DNA of 64,000 nucleotides from Sycobia sp. Sy_11 (Eukaryota; Arthropoda; Insecta; Hymenoptera; Epichrysomallidae). Position 1 is the first letter of the stretch. Every line of letters begins with the position of its first letter. Location of the stretch: assembly GCA_018907035.1 (NCBI GenBank), contig JACCIC010000097.1, forward strand, positions 1,784,501-1,848,500, written 5' to 3'. Positions 35,217 through 46,805 of the stretch are shown one piece after another. A program made the position numbers and the translations under genes. The notes under the pieces are model-generated. The model did not search any database and was not told where the DNA came from. It worked only from the letters and a program-made list of their open reading frames with translations.

Positions 35217-35460
35217 GTAATAAAAAAAAAGATAATAAGCGATATAATAGAAATTAAATTAAATTAAGATAGATAATAAGAGAAATAATAGAATTATATT
35301 TAATTAAGATAGACAATAAGAGGAATAATAGAGAAATAAAATAAATTAAGATAGATAATAAGAGGAATAATAGAAATTAAAAATAAAATAAGATAGAGAA
35401 TAAGCGATACAATAGAAATTAAATTAAATTAAGATAGATAATAAGAGGGATAACAAAGAG
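35217..35460 (+). repeat. Tandem repeat, AT/purine-rich, unit ~55-60 bp
   Basis: About four to five imperfect copies of GATAATAAGAGGAATAATAG followed by AAATTAAATTAAATTAAGATA. Confidence 0.8.
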
Positions 35461-36460
35461 AACAAAGAGAAAAGCTTCCAGCTAGTTATTATATTTTTTT
35501 TTACAAACTTGCACATGAACATAAAGTAAAATTATTATTGTTTTCTATTGCTGTCATAGTATATGAAACATTTTTATAAAAGAAAAGGAAGGAAATAAGT
35601 TAAGTTAATCAAAATTTGTAACGAGATGAATTGGTGTAGTCATAATTTAAATTTTTGTTTCTTTAGATTAAGTACATTAATACATATAGCTATTTTCTCA
35701 CATAATTTGAATCATCTTTCTCAATTAAAAATTCTTTTTTGTATGATTAATAAAGAAATTTAGATTTTGATATGATTAATAAATAAAAAAGAGGGGGGGA
35801 GAAGCTTTATACTATGACATTTAAATTTCAATTAATATACATGAAATTTGCGTTATCTTACGTATTCACGTAACGTAAGCAAAATATAATTTATACACAT
35901 AATGCGATTCTATTAATTGTCAAACAAAGGTAATTTTTTTTGTTAAATAAATTGTTCCAGACCTTGCGAGCGTCTCTCAGATTTTTTTTTCTTAATAATT
36001 CTGACATGGTACTTATATCGTCATTAAAAATAGGACGTAACAATATTAACGGATAAAAATTTTTTTGGTTAATTCAAATGCATATTTAAAACCTAAATTT
36101 AGATTTTCAATGGGAGTAGTGATTGTACGCCTAAACTTAGAAAAACGTTCAAAAAAAGGATCACACTAAATGTAGGTGATGTATATTTTTTTTCCTTTTT
36201 CATACACATGTTGGCGTTATTTTGTTTCCAAAGAAACATTCAAGTAAATGTGTTCGAAACGGCACCTATTGATTACTTTGATTATCATAATTATTGAGTA
36301 TTATTACAATTTTTATTCTCATTCTATGGATTTTTAATTTAAACAAAATTTTTTTTGCGTTAGACAGAGTAAACTACTAGCTAAGAAGTATAGGATTAGG
36401 ATGTAAAGTTAAGATCTCTAAATTAATCAAGAAAAAAAAGATTCATTTTATAAGCCGTAT
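35461..36460. other. AT-rich spacer, no gene seen
   Basis: No protein-like frame or named repeat in about 1 kb. Confidence 0.6.
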
Positions 36461-36464
36461 TCGG

Positions 36465-37345
36465 CGCATCACGACCGCGATCGGCCGTCGTCGGCCGCCG
36501 CCGAACTCCCCCCCCTTATCCCATCCTTCTTCCCTGCGAGCAGCGAGACGCGCGGGACTCCGCGCTCAACCGCCGAGAGGTGAAGTCGAAGAGAGAGAGA
36601 GAGATGACGGCGAGTCTCCGCGCTCAACCGCCGAGAGGTGAAGTCGAAGAGAGAGAGAGAGGACGGCGAGACTCCGCGCTCAATCAGCGAACACGCTAGT
36701 CGCGATAGAAGAAAAAGAGGAGAAAGAGAGGCAGCGAAGGGTAGAACGCTGGCCGTGCGAAAAGCTGAGAGATAAAGTCGGAGAGTAGGAGCCGAAAAGG
36801 GTGCAGAGATAGAGCGGGAAGACAGAAGAAAGAAAAAGGCAAGGAGACATCGTGAGCTGGACGGGAGAGGAGACAGCGGGAAGAGCTACGGGGAGGAAAC
36901 CATCGGGTGTCCGCCGTCGCCACCTCCATCCTCGACGACGTGTGACGCCGGTACCGACGGCAAGCCGTGGACACCAGGACGAGAGGACCGCGCGTAACCA
37001 GTGAGCGCCATCATAGTTGGTAGTCCGTTGCCGCTTTTTCCTTCCTTAATAAAATTTTTTTTCTTTTTTTTTTTTGGTGCTCCTTTTTTTTCCCTCCCCC
37101 TCCCTGATCTGATAGTAGTTTAAGCTCGGTGGGCGTGTCGGGGCGCGGATCGCGGTCGTGGGACGTCGGAGCGCGCGGACCGGGCGGCGAATAATTTGTG
37201 AAATCACGAGGAAACAATGGGAGCAAATAAAACGTGGTGAAGTGAAATTTATATCGGACGCATTTTCTTCTTTCTATACATATATTTCCCCTCCCTTTTC
37301 AGACCGGCGGGACCCCTCTGACGAGTAAGGTAAGCGTGTGAAGTG
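36465..37345 (+). other. GC-rich, GA-rich island of unknown origin with possible splice donor
   Basis: A GC-rich block (GCGATCGGCCGTCGTCGG) is followed by a GA-rich stretch, a CT-rich block and a further GC-rich part. The end reads CCTCTGACGAGTAAG|GTAAGCGTGTG, a good match to a 5' splice donor. An AATAAAACG lies near 37226. It could be a host promoter and first exon, or an LTR/leader of a retroelement. Bases from about 36545 to 36690 are tandemly repeated. Confidence 0.4.
36545..36690 (+). repeat. Tandem repeat, ~60 bp unit, 2.5 copies
   Basis: Unit runs ACTCCGCGCTCAACCGCCG, AGAGGTGAAGTCGAAGAGAG, (AG)n, ACGGCGAG. The first two copies are nearly identical apart from the AG count, suggesting recent duplication. 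Confidence 0.85.
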
Positions 37346-37431
37346 ATAAATTTAATTTTTTTGTGTGCGCGGATCACCGAAAATTTATTTTGAAAAATTT
37401 TTCGGGTAGTAGATCGATCGTCGCATTACAA

Positions 37432-37433
<2 letters not shown>

Positions 37434-37477
<44 letters not shown>
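37434..37477. repeat. (TA)n microsatellite
   Basis: TA/AT run of about 22 units. Confidence 0.95.
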
Positions 37478-37478
<1 letters not shown>

Positions 37479-37539
37479 CTAATGTTACGTTCGTTAGCAT
37501 TTCAGTTACAATGTTTCTGTAACATAACATTTGACGACG

Positions 37540-37650
37540 TTATTTAACGTTGCTCTATTTACGCTACCAAATACGGTGCTAATTAGCGACGGAGGTTTAT
37601 AATGTGATTATAAATAAGGCACATATAAATTAATATAGCTGTGCTTGTGT
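37540..37650 (+). repeat. Dispersed repeat family, copy B
   Basis: TTATTTAACGTTGCTCTATT, TACGCTACCAAATA, core CGGTGCTAATTAGCGACGGA, then TTATAAATAAGGCACATATA. Matches copy C about 510 bp downstream in the same orientation over about 110 bp. Confidence 0.8.
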
Positions 37651-38049
37651 CAGTCGACCGAGGCCGGGATTTCAACATCGTAGGCGTCGATTGTTGAAAC
37701 GTATTGAGTTATATTATATAAATGTTATAAATAAAAAATTTCAGTTTATATTACATTTAAAATATTAATAGTAATGCAAAGTGAAGTCGCTACGTGGAGT
37801 TGAAATTTTGGTGTTTACAAATAACAAATCACCTACTGTGTATAAGAACGGATAGAATATGAGTACGGGTATAGGTTTTCTAGCGGTTTTCCGCATAATA
37901 TCAAATTGTTCTTTTTGCTTGTATCTGTTTTTTAATATCTCTTAGATATTTCACTTTGAGGAATCCTAAATAAAACATAAAATGATTATGTTTTTATAAT
38001 TCTTCAATTATATTTTGAATTTTTTCAGTAAGATTTATCATATCCAATA

Positions 38050-38160
38050 TTTTTTTTATGTTATTTAACGTCGCTCTATTTATGCTTCCAAATATCGGTG
38101 CTAATCAGCGACGGAGGCTACAATAGGTTTGTAAACAAAGCACGTGTAAATTATTCATAT
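38050..38160 (+). repeat. Dispersed repeat family, copy C
   Basis: TTATTTAACGTCGCTCTATT, TATGCTTCCAAATA, core CGGTGCTAATCAGCGACGGA, then GTAAACAAAGCACGTGTAAA. Same orientation as copy B. Confidence 0.8.
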
Positions 38161-39330
38161 TAAATATTTATTACAGCATTCATATTTACATGATATTGTA
38201 ATAAATGCGGACATTTCATATTACATACATCAATTTAACGGTAGAATTACATAAACATTTCAGTTAAATGACTGGGAAATTCTAGGGACATATAAATGAT
38301 ATATATAAGAGATATTTTTGAATACTTTTAGATCATTTTGGAATTATTTCAGTTGTACAACAGTAATATATCAATCGAAAAATTTTGTATCCATTCCTGT
38401 TCACTATCGGTACGTAGCAAAAAATTTTTTTCAATCTTTCTGTAATATTACGTTGTAATACATGCAGACATTTCATGTTACATACAGGTAACGGTAACAT
38501 AAATATTTTAGTTCTATTACTGAAATTGTAATATTATATATGTTACATTGCAGAAATATTATTTTAATATAATCTATCAACTGGAGTATTTATGAAATGC
38601 GAAAGAGATGAATTATCATAATCTATTACAATAATCTATTACAATTTACATTGACAACTAAATAAATAAAAATTACCAGTAGGTTATTGTATATGAACAA
38701 TTATTATAATATGAATAGTTATTGTAACCTTAAGTAAAATATTTCAATAAAATCAAAAATATATTATTTTTTCGTACTTTACATTCAAAGAAAAATATTG
38801 AAAATGAAATGTTCCAATAGCAGCTTATAGTGCACATTATCGAATATTTCTAAATTTTCCTCTGTTCTTTCGAATACTCCTAATAGTATGACAGGTTACG
38901 TACTAATATCCAAAAAATCAAATTGCTCAATGATTTTTTTCCATTTCAATTACCATACACTTTTTGAAGCTGAGTTCCGAAGTATCTGCTAAATTCTATT
39001 TTTCGATAAATATTAGTATTCAATAAGTAAAATTTTTTATTTTGTGAAATTGTAAGAAATTATCAATAAAAAAGCTTTACAGCAATAATTCAGAACTTAA
39101 CTGTTTTGTAACTCCGGATGTGATGAGGATTTTAATTTTTATATAATTATATAATTTTATATATTGTACATAATTATACTTTTTATGTTAACATATATTT
39201 AATGTGTTTTATAGACTGTATTTATTACAAGCTTAAAAATATTTATTTATCTTCAGTATGATACCTCGCACTTTCATTATTATATAACCTTATTATTATA
39301 AAATAATCACGATCCAGAAATAATAAAACA
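38161..39330. other. AT-rich spacer, no gene seen
   Basis: No protein-like frame. Contains recurring phrases such as GTAATA.ATGC.GACATTTCAT (38200 and 38460) that suggest an old local duplication, and ends in a (CA)n run at about 39331-39355. Confidence 0.55.
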
Positions 39331-39369
39331 TACACACACACACACACACACACACATTTCACGCGATTA

Positions 39370-39545
39370 GAGGACGGATTATGTCGACGTGTATATGTTT
39401 GAAGCGCGCGCCAGAGCGATAAAATGGTCGGGAAGCGGCTTATTGGGCCGTGTCACTTTTGATAGTTGGCACTCTACGCAAACCTTATATCGCTTGTGTA
39501 TTTCGCTGTTCATATCCGGTCACACGTGCTGCTGACGTATGTCTT
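39370..39545 (-). pseudogene. Gypsy B integrase N-terminal fragment
   Basis: Reads PDMNSEIHKRYKVCVECQLS, KVTRPNKPLPDHFIAL and ARFKHIHVDIIRPL. The CxxC pair of the HHCC finger and the first catalytic Asp context ('H.HVDI.GPL') are present. It lies directly against the RT motif A piece, so roughly the rest of RT and all RNase H are deleted. Confidence 0.72.
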
Positions 39546-39639
39546 TTCTTAGTCTTTGTCCGCGAGTGGAATCTAGTGGTAAGCGGCATGTAAATCGAGC
39601 TTGGCAAAAATGCTTTTCCCGCGAGAAAATTAGAAAAAT

Positions 39640-40345
39640 CCTAAATATGCGAAATAAGGTATCTATCTACGACACTGACGCTGTTTAGACGTCTATAATC
39701 CCTACATATGCGCTATTCGCCATCCTTCTTGGGAACTATGTGGATCGGACTCACCAACGGACTTTTCGACGGGTGAATTATGCCCTGCGCAAATATCTCA
39801 TTAGACTGTTTTTTCATACTTTGTAGCTTTTCCGAAGATAGCCTGCACGCGCGTTGGCTTATGGGAGGATCGATCGTTTGAGTATAATGGAATACTTCGC
39901 GGGTTTTTTGTTTTGCGTTTTATTCGAGACTGGTAACCTGAGGGAACTTCCCGCTGATTTCCGCGTAGATCCCAACTGGATCGATGATGTGCACAGTGAA
40001 ATTTGCCACGATGTTGGCGACTTATTTTACTTACCCGTTTGTGGATTTCTGGGTTAACATTCGAAGTTTCAGGACGGGGACGCGGAGAAACTCTCTCAGG
40101 AAATCGCTGCCTATTGGTTTCTCCACCTTAGCCACGACGAAATTCCAAGGTACTACCCTTCTTATATCTAAGTCGAAGTTGATTCTCCTAGTGCCGTATG
40201 TTTCTATTGTGAATTCGTTCACGGCGATAAGGTTTAATGCACCGGCATCCGCGTCTTATCTTTACGGGCGCAGCAGAACCGAGATCTCGGTACCCGAGTC
40301 TATTAGAAAACTTATTTTGGATTCATTGTCCATATGATGAACACG
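39640..40345 (-). pseudogene. Gypsy B protease and start of reverse transcriptase
   Basis: SKISFLIDSGTEISVLLRP carries the DSG protease motif. It is followed by VNEFTIETYGTRRINFDLDI, RVVPWNFVVAKVEKPI and SDFLREF, the usual protease C-terminal pattern. After stops, RT begins with HYTQTIDPPISQRACRLS, NEIFAQGIIHPSKSPLVSPI, HIVPKKDGE, a stop, and RICRDYRRLNS. Motif A is visible in a shifted frame as FAKLDLHAAYH, with a TAG where Gln is expected, then IPLAD. Homology then breaks. Confidence 0.8.
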
Positions 40346-40700
40346 CGATGAGTAAGCAAATGCCTGATGCGTCTCAGTCTCGACACTTGTTACTCGTTTC
40401 CCTAATCGCTTTGATCTGTGGTGAATTCCGTGTGTCTCTTACATTTGGACTTGTACGAGCGCGACTGTGAGCCGTAATTATAGTGTGCGTTGCGTATACA
40501 ATACATAAATTTTTCGGTCTCCTAGCAGGCCTGAGTGCGTTACTGTCGGCGGTCGCTGGCGATACTGCGTTTTCACGCGTGCACCTGTCTTCGCCGGACC
40601 TACGACTATGCATACTGTAACTTCTCTGTAGCACTCTATCCTTTGTGCTTCTTAAGCGTAACTCTCGCGTGAGGCGCTCTATGTTCTCGTACGCGCGCTT

Positions 40701-40982
40701 TTATTTGCGCAGGGGTTCGCATGCGTATCTTGCTTTTGATTTCATGCCACGGTAACCTTCCTCGCACCTTTGTGCGATTTCATATATCTTATAGGCGTGT
40801 ACGACAGCTAAATTATTTTCTACATTGGCTATCTGCATCCGTATTTGCTCGAGGACGCGTGTACGCCGAAACCGCATCATTATATCCAAGTGAATCTGAT
40901 TGCCCGCGAGTTGGATCATCTCCGAAAGTATTTCGCTGGGTTTCCGATCGTAAATTATTATATCGCGGAATATGCTCTCCAT
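40701..40982 (-). pseudogene. Gypsy B gag fragment
   Basis: The minus frame reads DRKPSEILSEMIQLAGNQIH, then RRTRVLEQIRMQIANVE and AVVHAYKIYEIAQRCEEG. 'DRKPS.LL..M..LAG', a '.LP..V...L' helix and 'A.A.KI.E' are the order of a gypsy-type capsid. The expected zinc knuckle (about 40400-40650 reversed) is not cleanly readable. Confidence 0.7.
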
Positions 40983-41263
40983 CTGCTTCTCGATGGATAA
41001 CGAGTATCGGACGATGATAATAAATAACTGTGGCTTTAATTTATTATTATTAATGAATAATTCAATTCTAGTAAATAAGTATTATAAAAAAGAATAAAAA
41101 TGAAATTGTTTATTATTTGTTGTAATAAAACTTCACTAGCTACTGTGATTTGCGGAAACTTTATTAGCTTTTTATAGTTAATTTATGAGAAATTGCGACA
41201 GTTACGACTATTCACGGAATAAATCAATGGTTGTGTTTATTCGCCGAACGCGGCACCCATATA

Positions 41264-42376
41264 AGACGTCGTTCAATAAGTCTCAAGACTAACAACGAAA
41301 ACATTTTTTTTCAAAATTCATCTGTATTTATCAATATAATCTACATTTAGAGTGATACAATCGTTCCAACGCCTTTCCAACTTTTCTATACTCTTTCGAA
41401 CCAAATTTTCTTCCTTGGAGCATTTTTTTGAGATTAGCAAAGAGCCAGTAGTCAGTCGCGGCTAAGTCTACCGAGTACGGAGGGAGGGAAAGCAAATCAA
41501 AGTGCAACTCTTTCAATTTTGCCATTGTTTTCATGGACTTGTGGCATGGTGGATTGTCTTGGTGAAAAAGGATTTTTTTGTCCTTCATGCGCGGTCGTTT
41601 TGCTGCGATCTCCTCCTAAAAACGTACTAAAAAGTCAATATAATAATCACTATTGATTGATTTCACTTTTTCTAGGTAGTCAATGAAAATCATGCCATGT
41701 GTATTCCATAAAACAGATACCACGACTTTGTAAGCAGACTGTTGCGTTATTGAATACTTTGGGCGGCTTTCGTCAGCCATGCGATGATTGCCGATTCGCC
41801 TCCGGATGGAAATAATGTATCCATGGTCACTTTCTCGTTGCTCTTTTTGTTGCACTGAAAGCAGTCGCAGCACCCACTTGTAAGACACCTTTTTCATGCT
41901 CAATTTTTCATGGAGGATTATAAATATGCTTTTCCGCAATCTCTGTAATCTTCACTTTGCGATATTTCATTACGATTTTTAACACTTCACTCACATTTTC
42001 CGGTGTAACGGCTTCCAATGGCCTACCCGAAAGTTCTGCATCGTTTGTGTCCGTATGACCACGTTTAAACTCAGCATACCACCGATAAATAGTTCATTTG
42101 AATGGAGAAGAGTCCGGATAATGTTTTTCAAGCCATTGCAGGGCTGCTACCGTTTTTTACCCATTAAAAAACAATGTTTTATCAACACACGAAACTCGCT
42201 ATTTTTCATTTTTCAAACAAATTACAACCTGACTTTACGCTAACCTCGATACTCTGCCGTTTGTGATCCGATCGATGTGAAATTTTTCATGTAAAGGTTT
42301 GTACTCTAGGGAAACGTGGCCAGTTTGATACTACTAGCACCATATGTGGGGTAGTCTCGGGACTTATTGATCGTGT
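41264..42376 (-). mobile_element. Mariner remnant (minus strand, ~1.1 kb)
   Basis: Imperfect inverted ends: left GTTCAATAAGTCTCAAGACT, right reversed GATCAATAAGTCCCGAGACT, each near a TA. Coding is on the minus strand. The lineage differs from the CGAGGGTGG-ended elements. Confidence 0.82.
41331..42240 (-). pseudogene. Mariner transposase pseudogene (mellifera-like)
   Basis: Minus-strand pieces in order: a degraded N-terminal half, LSMKKVSYKWVLRLLSVQQK, then VVVSVLWNTHGMIFIDYLEK, then ILFHQDNPPCHKSMKTMAKL (second Asp) and LPPYSVDLAATDYWLF (third Asp). The first catalytic block is scrambled by a frameshift (DHGYIISIRRR). The C-terminus lacks the usual ending. Several stops and shifts make it inactive. 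Confidence 0.82.
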
Positions 42377-42659
42377 TATATATTGTTCGCCTCGCTTACA
42401 TTATAATAGTAAGTTTCAAGTCTTATATGTATGGGAACTGGCTACTGGATTCTACGGATTAGCACTGGCCTTTTATGCCTTAGTTTTCTATCCGCAATCA
42501 AGTTCGGACACTGAGAACTATAAATAAGGCATGCCTTCGAGATGGGGGCGATTTTGCAGAGTGCTTCTAGACTGCTGTTAAATACACTTATTTTACTTGC
42601 TTGTAAGCATGTCGAACCATAAATTTGGAGAAGTCATTTTAGCCTACTGATATTGCTCT

Positions 42660-43131
42660 TGGAAGCTTTTAGTGTATAAGTCCTTCTTGACTTATACACT
42701 TCCAAACAACGAAGTAGCACAACCAGTTTTTGGTCCTCCGAGCCGGATCTTTATCATCAATGTACAGTATATCGCTCAATTGCAGGGTCATATACTAATA
42801 GGTACAGATTTATACTATACGCGTTTGACATGGCTTTCCGGATTTTTGCCATCAGCGCAAATTCTTTTGCGCAATTTCAGGAGCAGATACTAATACGTAT
42901 AGATTTATGCTATACACGTTTGACTTGGCTTTCCGTTTTATTTGTGTTTAATTCGAGACGCACAGTATATCGCTCATTTTCAAGAGCATATGTAATACGT
43001 ATAGCTACAGTACGTATTGCTATAGTTTATAGTAACTATATGCGTTCGACTAAGCTTACCGTCGTTTGCTGTACTTAATTCAACATGTACAGTATTTTGC
43101 TTAAGTAAAGGAAGTATATTCTAATAACATT
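42660..43131 (+). repeat. BEL/Pao leader with imperfect ~100 bp tandem repeats
   Basis: Three to four diverged repeats of ACAGTATATCGCTCA, a purine-rich stretch, CATATACTAATA.GTA and TACACGTTTGAC.TGGCTTTCC begin at about 42760, 42865 and 42960, with a partial one near 43085. They end just before the gag ATG. This is probably the LTR/5' leader of the BEL/Pao element that follows; LTR limits could not be set. Confidence 0.6.
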
Positions 43132-43908
43132 ATGGCTAAAAAGGGTACAGAAGAATTGTTAGTGAGACAGAAATGGTGCTTAAATTTATTGGCGAATTTC
43201 AAATCCAATACGTCTAAATAGAAAGCTGCCTCAGCTATGATTGTTGAGGATTATCAGTCGCGAATAGGAAGTCTTCATGGAGTCATTTAAGGAACGTAGT
43301 TACTTCAAATTAGATTTATATAATAACGGAGTATCTGAATACTTGTCAACCTAGGTAGGACTAAATGAACTCATTACAAGCCTCGGATATATTCAGCCTT
43401 CTAGTCAGAACGTATTCTCAACTACGCAGCCTGCCACTCATTCATTGCAGATCTCTCTTGAAAAGGTAAAATTACCTAGGTTTAATGGCTCTCAGCGCGA
43501 TTTGCGAAGATATAAAAGCAAAATTCAGTCCCTTATGTTACACAATACTGTGATGACTACTATTATTAAATTTCAGCACTTAATCAGTTCATTGGACAGC
43601 AAAGCAACTTCAAATTTGAAGAGTTTTGATTTGGTCGATGAGAACTTTTTCTCGGCTTGGGAGGCATTATGTAAACGTTGCGATAATCCTCTATGAAGAT
43701 TCTCTACCCATTTTAATACTCTTATGAGCATTTCAGCATCTTCTAAGAAAACTGGTGAGCATTTAATTAAACTATTGCATACTGCCTCGGAGAGTAAAAA
43801 TGTGTTCACCTCTTTAAAATTGCCAGTTGAACATTGGGACATGATATTTATCAGAAGTCAGAATAGTTTTAATGAAAGATTAAAACGCACGGTTAACGAA
43901 TTAATATA
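43132..43908 (+). pseudogene. BEL/Pao retrotransposon gag fragment (DUF1759-like)
   Basis: ATG 43132 opens MAKKGTEELLVRQKWCLNLL and soon meets TAG. In the next frame, SFKERSYFKLDLYNNGVSEY and ISLEKVKLPRFNGSQRDLRR lead to HNTVMTTIIKFQHLISSLDS, KATSNLKSF and ENFFSAWEALCKRCDN. This is the characteristic order of BEL/Pao gag ('LPKF.G....W..F.SL.H......KF.YL..SL...A'). A further frame (43724-43908) continues it with LKLPVEHWDMIFI. No pol domain is found downstream before 44.5 kb. Confidence 0.78.
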
Positions 43909-43909
43909 A

Positions 43910-44520
43910 AACGTTCACTTGGAAAAGAGAATTAAATATTAGCTCTATAGGCATGAACTATATCCACCAGGAAGGCGATAAAAAAACAAATAGTTTTATT
44001 TTTTAAATGTCCGCGAGTTATCATAAGCGATGGCATTAGGCAAAGCCATGAATCGTACTATAAAAATTATGATAAAGGAGTATATAGAGAAATACCAACG
44101 TATATTGAATAATTAGTTAAGCGTACTTGCTTTCACATATAACATGTTTATGCATGATAGTACGAGTTGTACAGAGGCGTGTACCAACTCTGGAAATGAA
44201 TTTAATGCAGTAGGCAGGTTGCATCAAGAAGAAGAAATACTTATGGATTACAAGATAGAAGAAGGAATATAAACTATTAAAGCGTCATTAGAATTACCTA
44301 TAATGGCAATAGCGCTATAGCTATACGAATCACACAAATGCACGAACGCATCGATCTGTCTGGCGTCCTATCAGCTCCTATTATTCTCTGTAGGTTAAAT
44401 TTTATCTGGACCTGCAATAGACTAAACATCCCGTGCAGATCATCAGTGAAGAAGAAAAAACAAAGAGACTGAAGTGTATAAATGAATTAAGAATCAGCGA
44501 TGCGACACTCTGTCGGGAGC
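43910..44520. other. Spacer, no gene supported
   Basis: A few protein-like words appear but no sustained frame. This may be decayed BEL/Pao or LTR sequence. Confidence 0.45.
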
Positions 44521-44540
44521 TTAAGCTGTAAAGACGAGTA

Positions 44541-44689
44541 AATAAAAAATACTTCAATTAATTCCTCTTGTTCAATTGCTTGACTTTTCTTCATCAATAT
44601 TTTGTGTTTTTCGCGTATTCGTTCTTAAACTTCGGACTATAAATACGGGTTCTCAAATTTAGTTATTTAACTGGCGCTGCGGACAGAAT
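44541..44689 (+). promoter_or_regulatory. Gypsy C 5' LTR end and primer-binding-site-like motif
   Basis: An AATAAA (44541-44546) is followed by sequence ending ATTTAAC, then TGGCGCTGCGGACAGAAT at 44672-44689. A 'TGGCGC' start right after an LTR is typical of tRNA-primed insect gypsy elements. The LTR 5' limit was not found. It lies upstream of gypsy C gag, separated by the two mariner remnants. Confidence 0.5.
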
Positions 44690-44913
44690 ACTGCGAAACT
44701 GCTGAATTAGGATTCACTTTCAAACTTCGCGAAGGAAATCAACAACAAGGAGGCAGTTGGTGTATCAACCCCATCATCGCAGTTGACTTTTTGAAAATTT
44801 CCCACGTGCAACTCAAGTTCCACCTAGAGGCCGATAGTTATCTGAATTTTTCAAAGAATAAACAGTCAGTCTTTGAAATTCCTTTATCCCATTTATCCAA
44901 ATAAATAAATAAA

Positions 44914-44919
44914 TAAATA

Positions 44920-44981
<62 letters not shown>
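44914..44981. repeat. (TA)n microsatellite
   Basis: TA-rich run with one CA interruption, ending at the start of a mariner (AAGGTTGTCAAATATC). Confidence 0.92.
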
Positions 44982-44985
<4 letters not shown>

Positions 44986-45840
44986 TGTCAAATATCTCCC
45001 TTCCGCTTTTTTGCTCTTCATTCAACGCTTTATAAAAAGTGTTATAGTAGTCGGATTTACTTGAAATATGCGCCGTTTTGTTCGATAATGTGTTTCCATC
45101 TAGAGGTAACTTCATTATACCCCTCTCGTAGAAACCCCTCTCCTTATTTGCGAAGAACAAGACAGCGAGTATTCACAAGCCTCGTTTGAGTACAACTTTA
45201 CACCATCAAGGGCGTTCGACATGGATAGGAACAGGTGGCAATTACTTGGCGCTACGTCCGGGCTATATGGTGGATGTAATAAAACCTCCCATCCAAACTC
45301 CCGTAGCTTCTAACGAGTCATCAACGAAGTGTGTGGTCTGGCGTTGTCCTTGTGGAACTCTATGCCCTTCCTGTTGGCCAATTGTGGATGCTTCTGGTCG
45401 ATAGCCTGATTCAAGCGGTCCAGTTGTTCACAGTAGATGGTAACATTAAGCATCTGGCCATATGGGAGCAGCTCATAGTGGATGATTTCCTTCCTATTCC
45501 ACCAAACACACAGCAAAACCTTCCTGGCCGTCAATCCCGGCTTGGCCACTGTTTGAGAAGGTCCACCGTCCTTTCATCACGATCGTTTTCGCTTGCTATT
45601 GTCGTATGTGATCGATTTTTCGTCGCCAGTCACCATCCGCTTCAAAAATGGGTCGAGTTCGTTCCGTTTCAGCAGCACATCGCAGACGTTGTTTCGGCCC
45701 GGAAGGTTTTTTTGTGATAAATCATGCGGCACCCAAACATCAAGCTTTTTTTGTATCTAGCCTTCTGCAGATGGTTTTATAATGGTTTGGTGACTAACTT
45801 TTATCTCATGGCCGATGTCACGATTTTTGCGGATTTTTAT
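44981..45840 (-). mobile_element. Mariner remnant 1 of a head-to-tail pair (minus strand)
   Basis: The 3' end is AGGTTGTCAAATATCTCCC, matching the end at 45844 and at 63827. Minus-strand coding reads LLCVWWNRKEIIHYELLP, QAIDQKHPQLANRKGIEF, FHKDNARPHTSLMTR (second Asp), a TAG... FGWEVLLHPPYSPDVAPSNCHLF. The third catalytic Asp is Asn here. The 5' part, including the DNA-binding domain, is absent after about 45815. Confidence 0.8.
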
Positions 45841-45843
45841 ATA

Positions 45844-46805
45844 TTAGGTTGTCAATATCCCTTTGACTCCCTTCCGCTTTTTTTCTCTTCATTCAACGCT
45901 TTATAAAAAGTGTTACAGTAGTCGGATTTACTTCAAATATGCGCCGTTTTATTCGATAATGTGTTTCCATCTAGACGGTAACTTCATAATACCCCTCTCG
46001 TAGAAACCCCTCTCCTTATTTGCGATCAACTCGGACAGCCACTATTCACAAGCCTCTTTTGAGTCCAACTTTATACCATCAAGGGTGTTCCACATGGATA
46101 TCCGGGTTATTTGGTGGATGCGATAAAACCTCCCATCCGAACTCCCGTAGCTTCTGACGAGTCATCAAGGAAGTGTGTGGTCTGGTGCTGTTCTGGTGGA
46201 ACACTACACCCTTCTTGTTAGCCAATTGTGGGCGATTCTGGTCGATAGCCTGCTTGAAACGGTCCAGTTGTTCACAGTAAATGGTAGAATTACGCGTCTC
46301 GGATGGTGGATGATTCCCTTTCAATCCCATCAAACACACTGTAAAACCTTCCTGGCCGTCAATCCCGGCTTGGCCACTGTTTGGGATGGGCCACCGGTCT
46401 TAGACGACCACCGCTTTCACTTGATATTATCCTATGTGATCCGTTTTTCGTCGCCAGTCACTATCCGCTTCAAAAATGGGTCGACTTTGTTCCGTTTCAG
46501 CAGCACATCGCAGGCTTGATTCGGTTCAGAAGGTTTTTTTGCGTCAAATCATGTGGCACCCGAACATCAAGCTTTTTCTGTATCTAGCCTTCTGCAGATG
46601 GTTTTATAATGGTTTGGTGACTAACTTTTATCTCATGGCCGATGTCACGAAATGCCAAATACTGGTCTAACTCGATAAATTCCATGATTTGATCCGTATT
46701 CGACGTCATAGGTATTCCGCCGGCTGGCTTATCCATGGTGTCGTTTTTACCTGATCTGAATAATCGAAACCATTCTTCTGTAGTTCGAAGTAATAGCGTG
46801 CCATC
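45844..46805 (-). mobile_element. Mariner remnant 2 of a head-to-tail pair (minus strand)
   Basis: Begins TTAGGTTGTCAATATCC. Minus-strand coding includes LLRTTEEWFRLFRSGKNDT and GGIPMTSNTDQIMEFIELDQ (DNA-binding half), a middle part, and FHQNSTRPHTSLMTRQKLRE, where the second catalytic Asp is Asn. FGWEVLSHPPNNPD follows, then a deletion that removes the third Asp. About 85-90% similar by eye to remnant 1 over the shared part. Its 5' tip was not found; gypsy C gag starts at once. Confidence 0.8.

Larger units (their letters stand above)
39370..40985 (-). mobile_element. Degraded Ty3/gypsy retrotransposon B (minus strand)
   Basis: On the minus strand, parts of gag, protease, RT start and the integrase zinc/core start occur in the correct order. 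The interval from RT motif A to the integrase N-terminus is deleted. This family differs from gypsy A and C in its gag and protease sequence. Plus-strand frames in the same interval are shadows. Confidence 0.82.

Noticed and set aside
39854..40470. Plus-strand frames of up to 117 codons
   Set aside because: They are antisense shadows of the gypsy B protease/RT on the minus strand.
45186..46670. Plus-strand frames of up to 128 codons
   Set aside because: Antisense shadows of the two minus-strand mariner remnants; near-duplicate frames arise because the remnants are similar.
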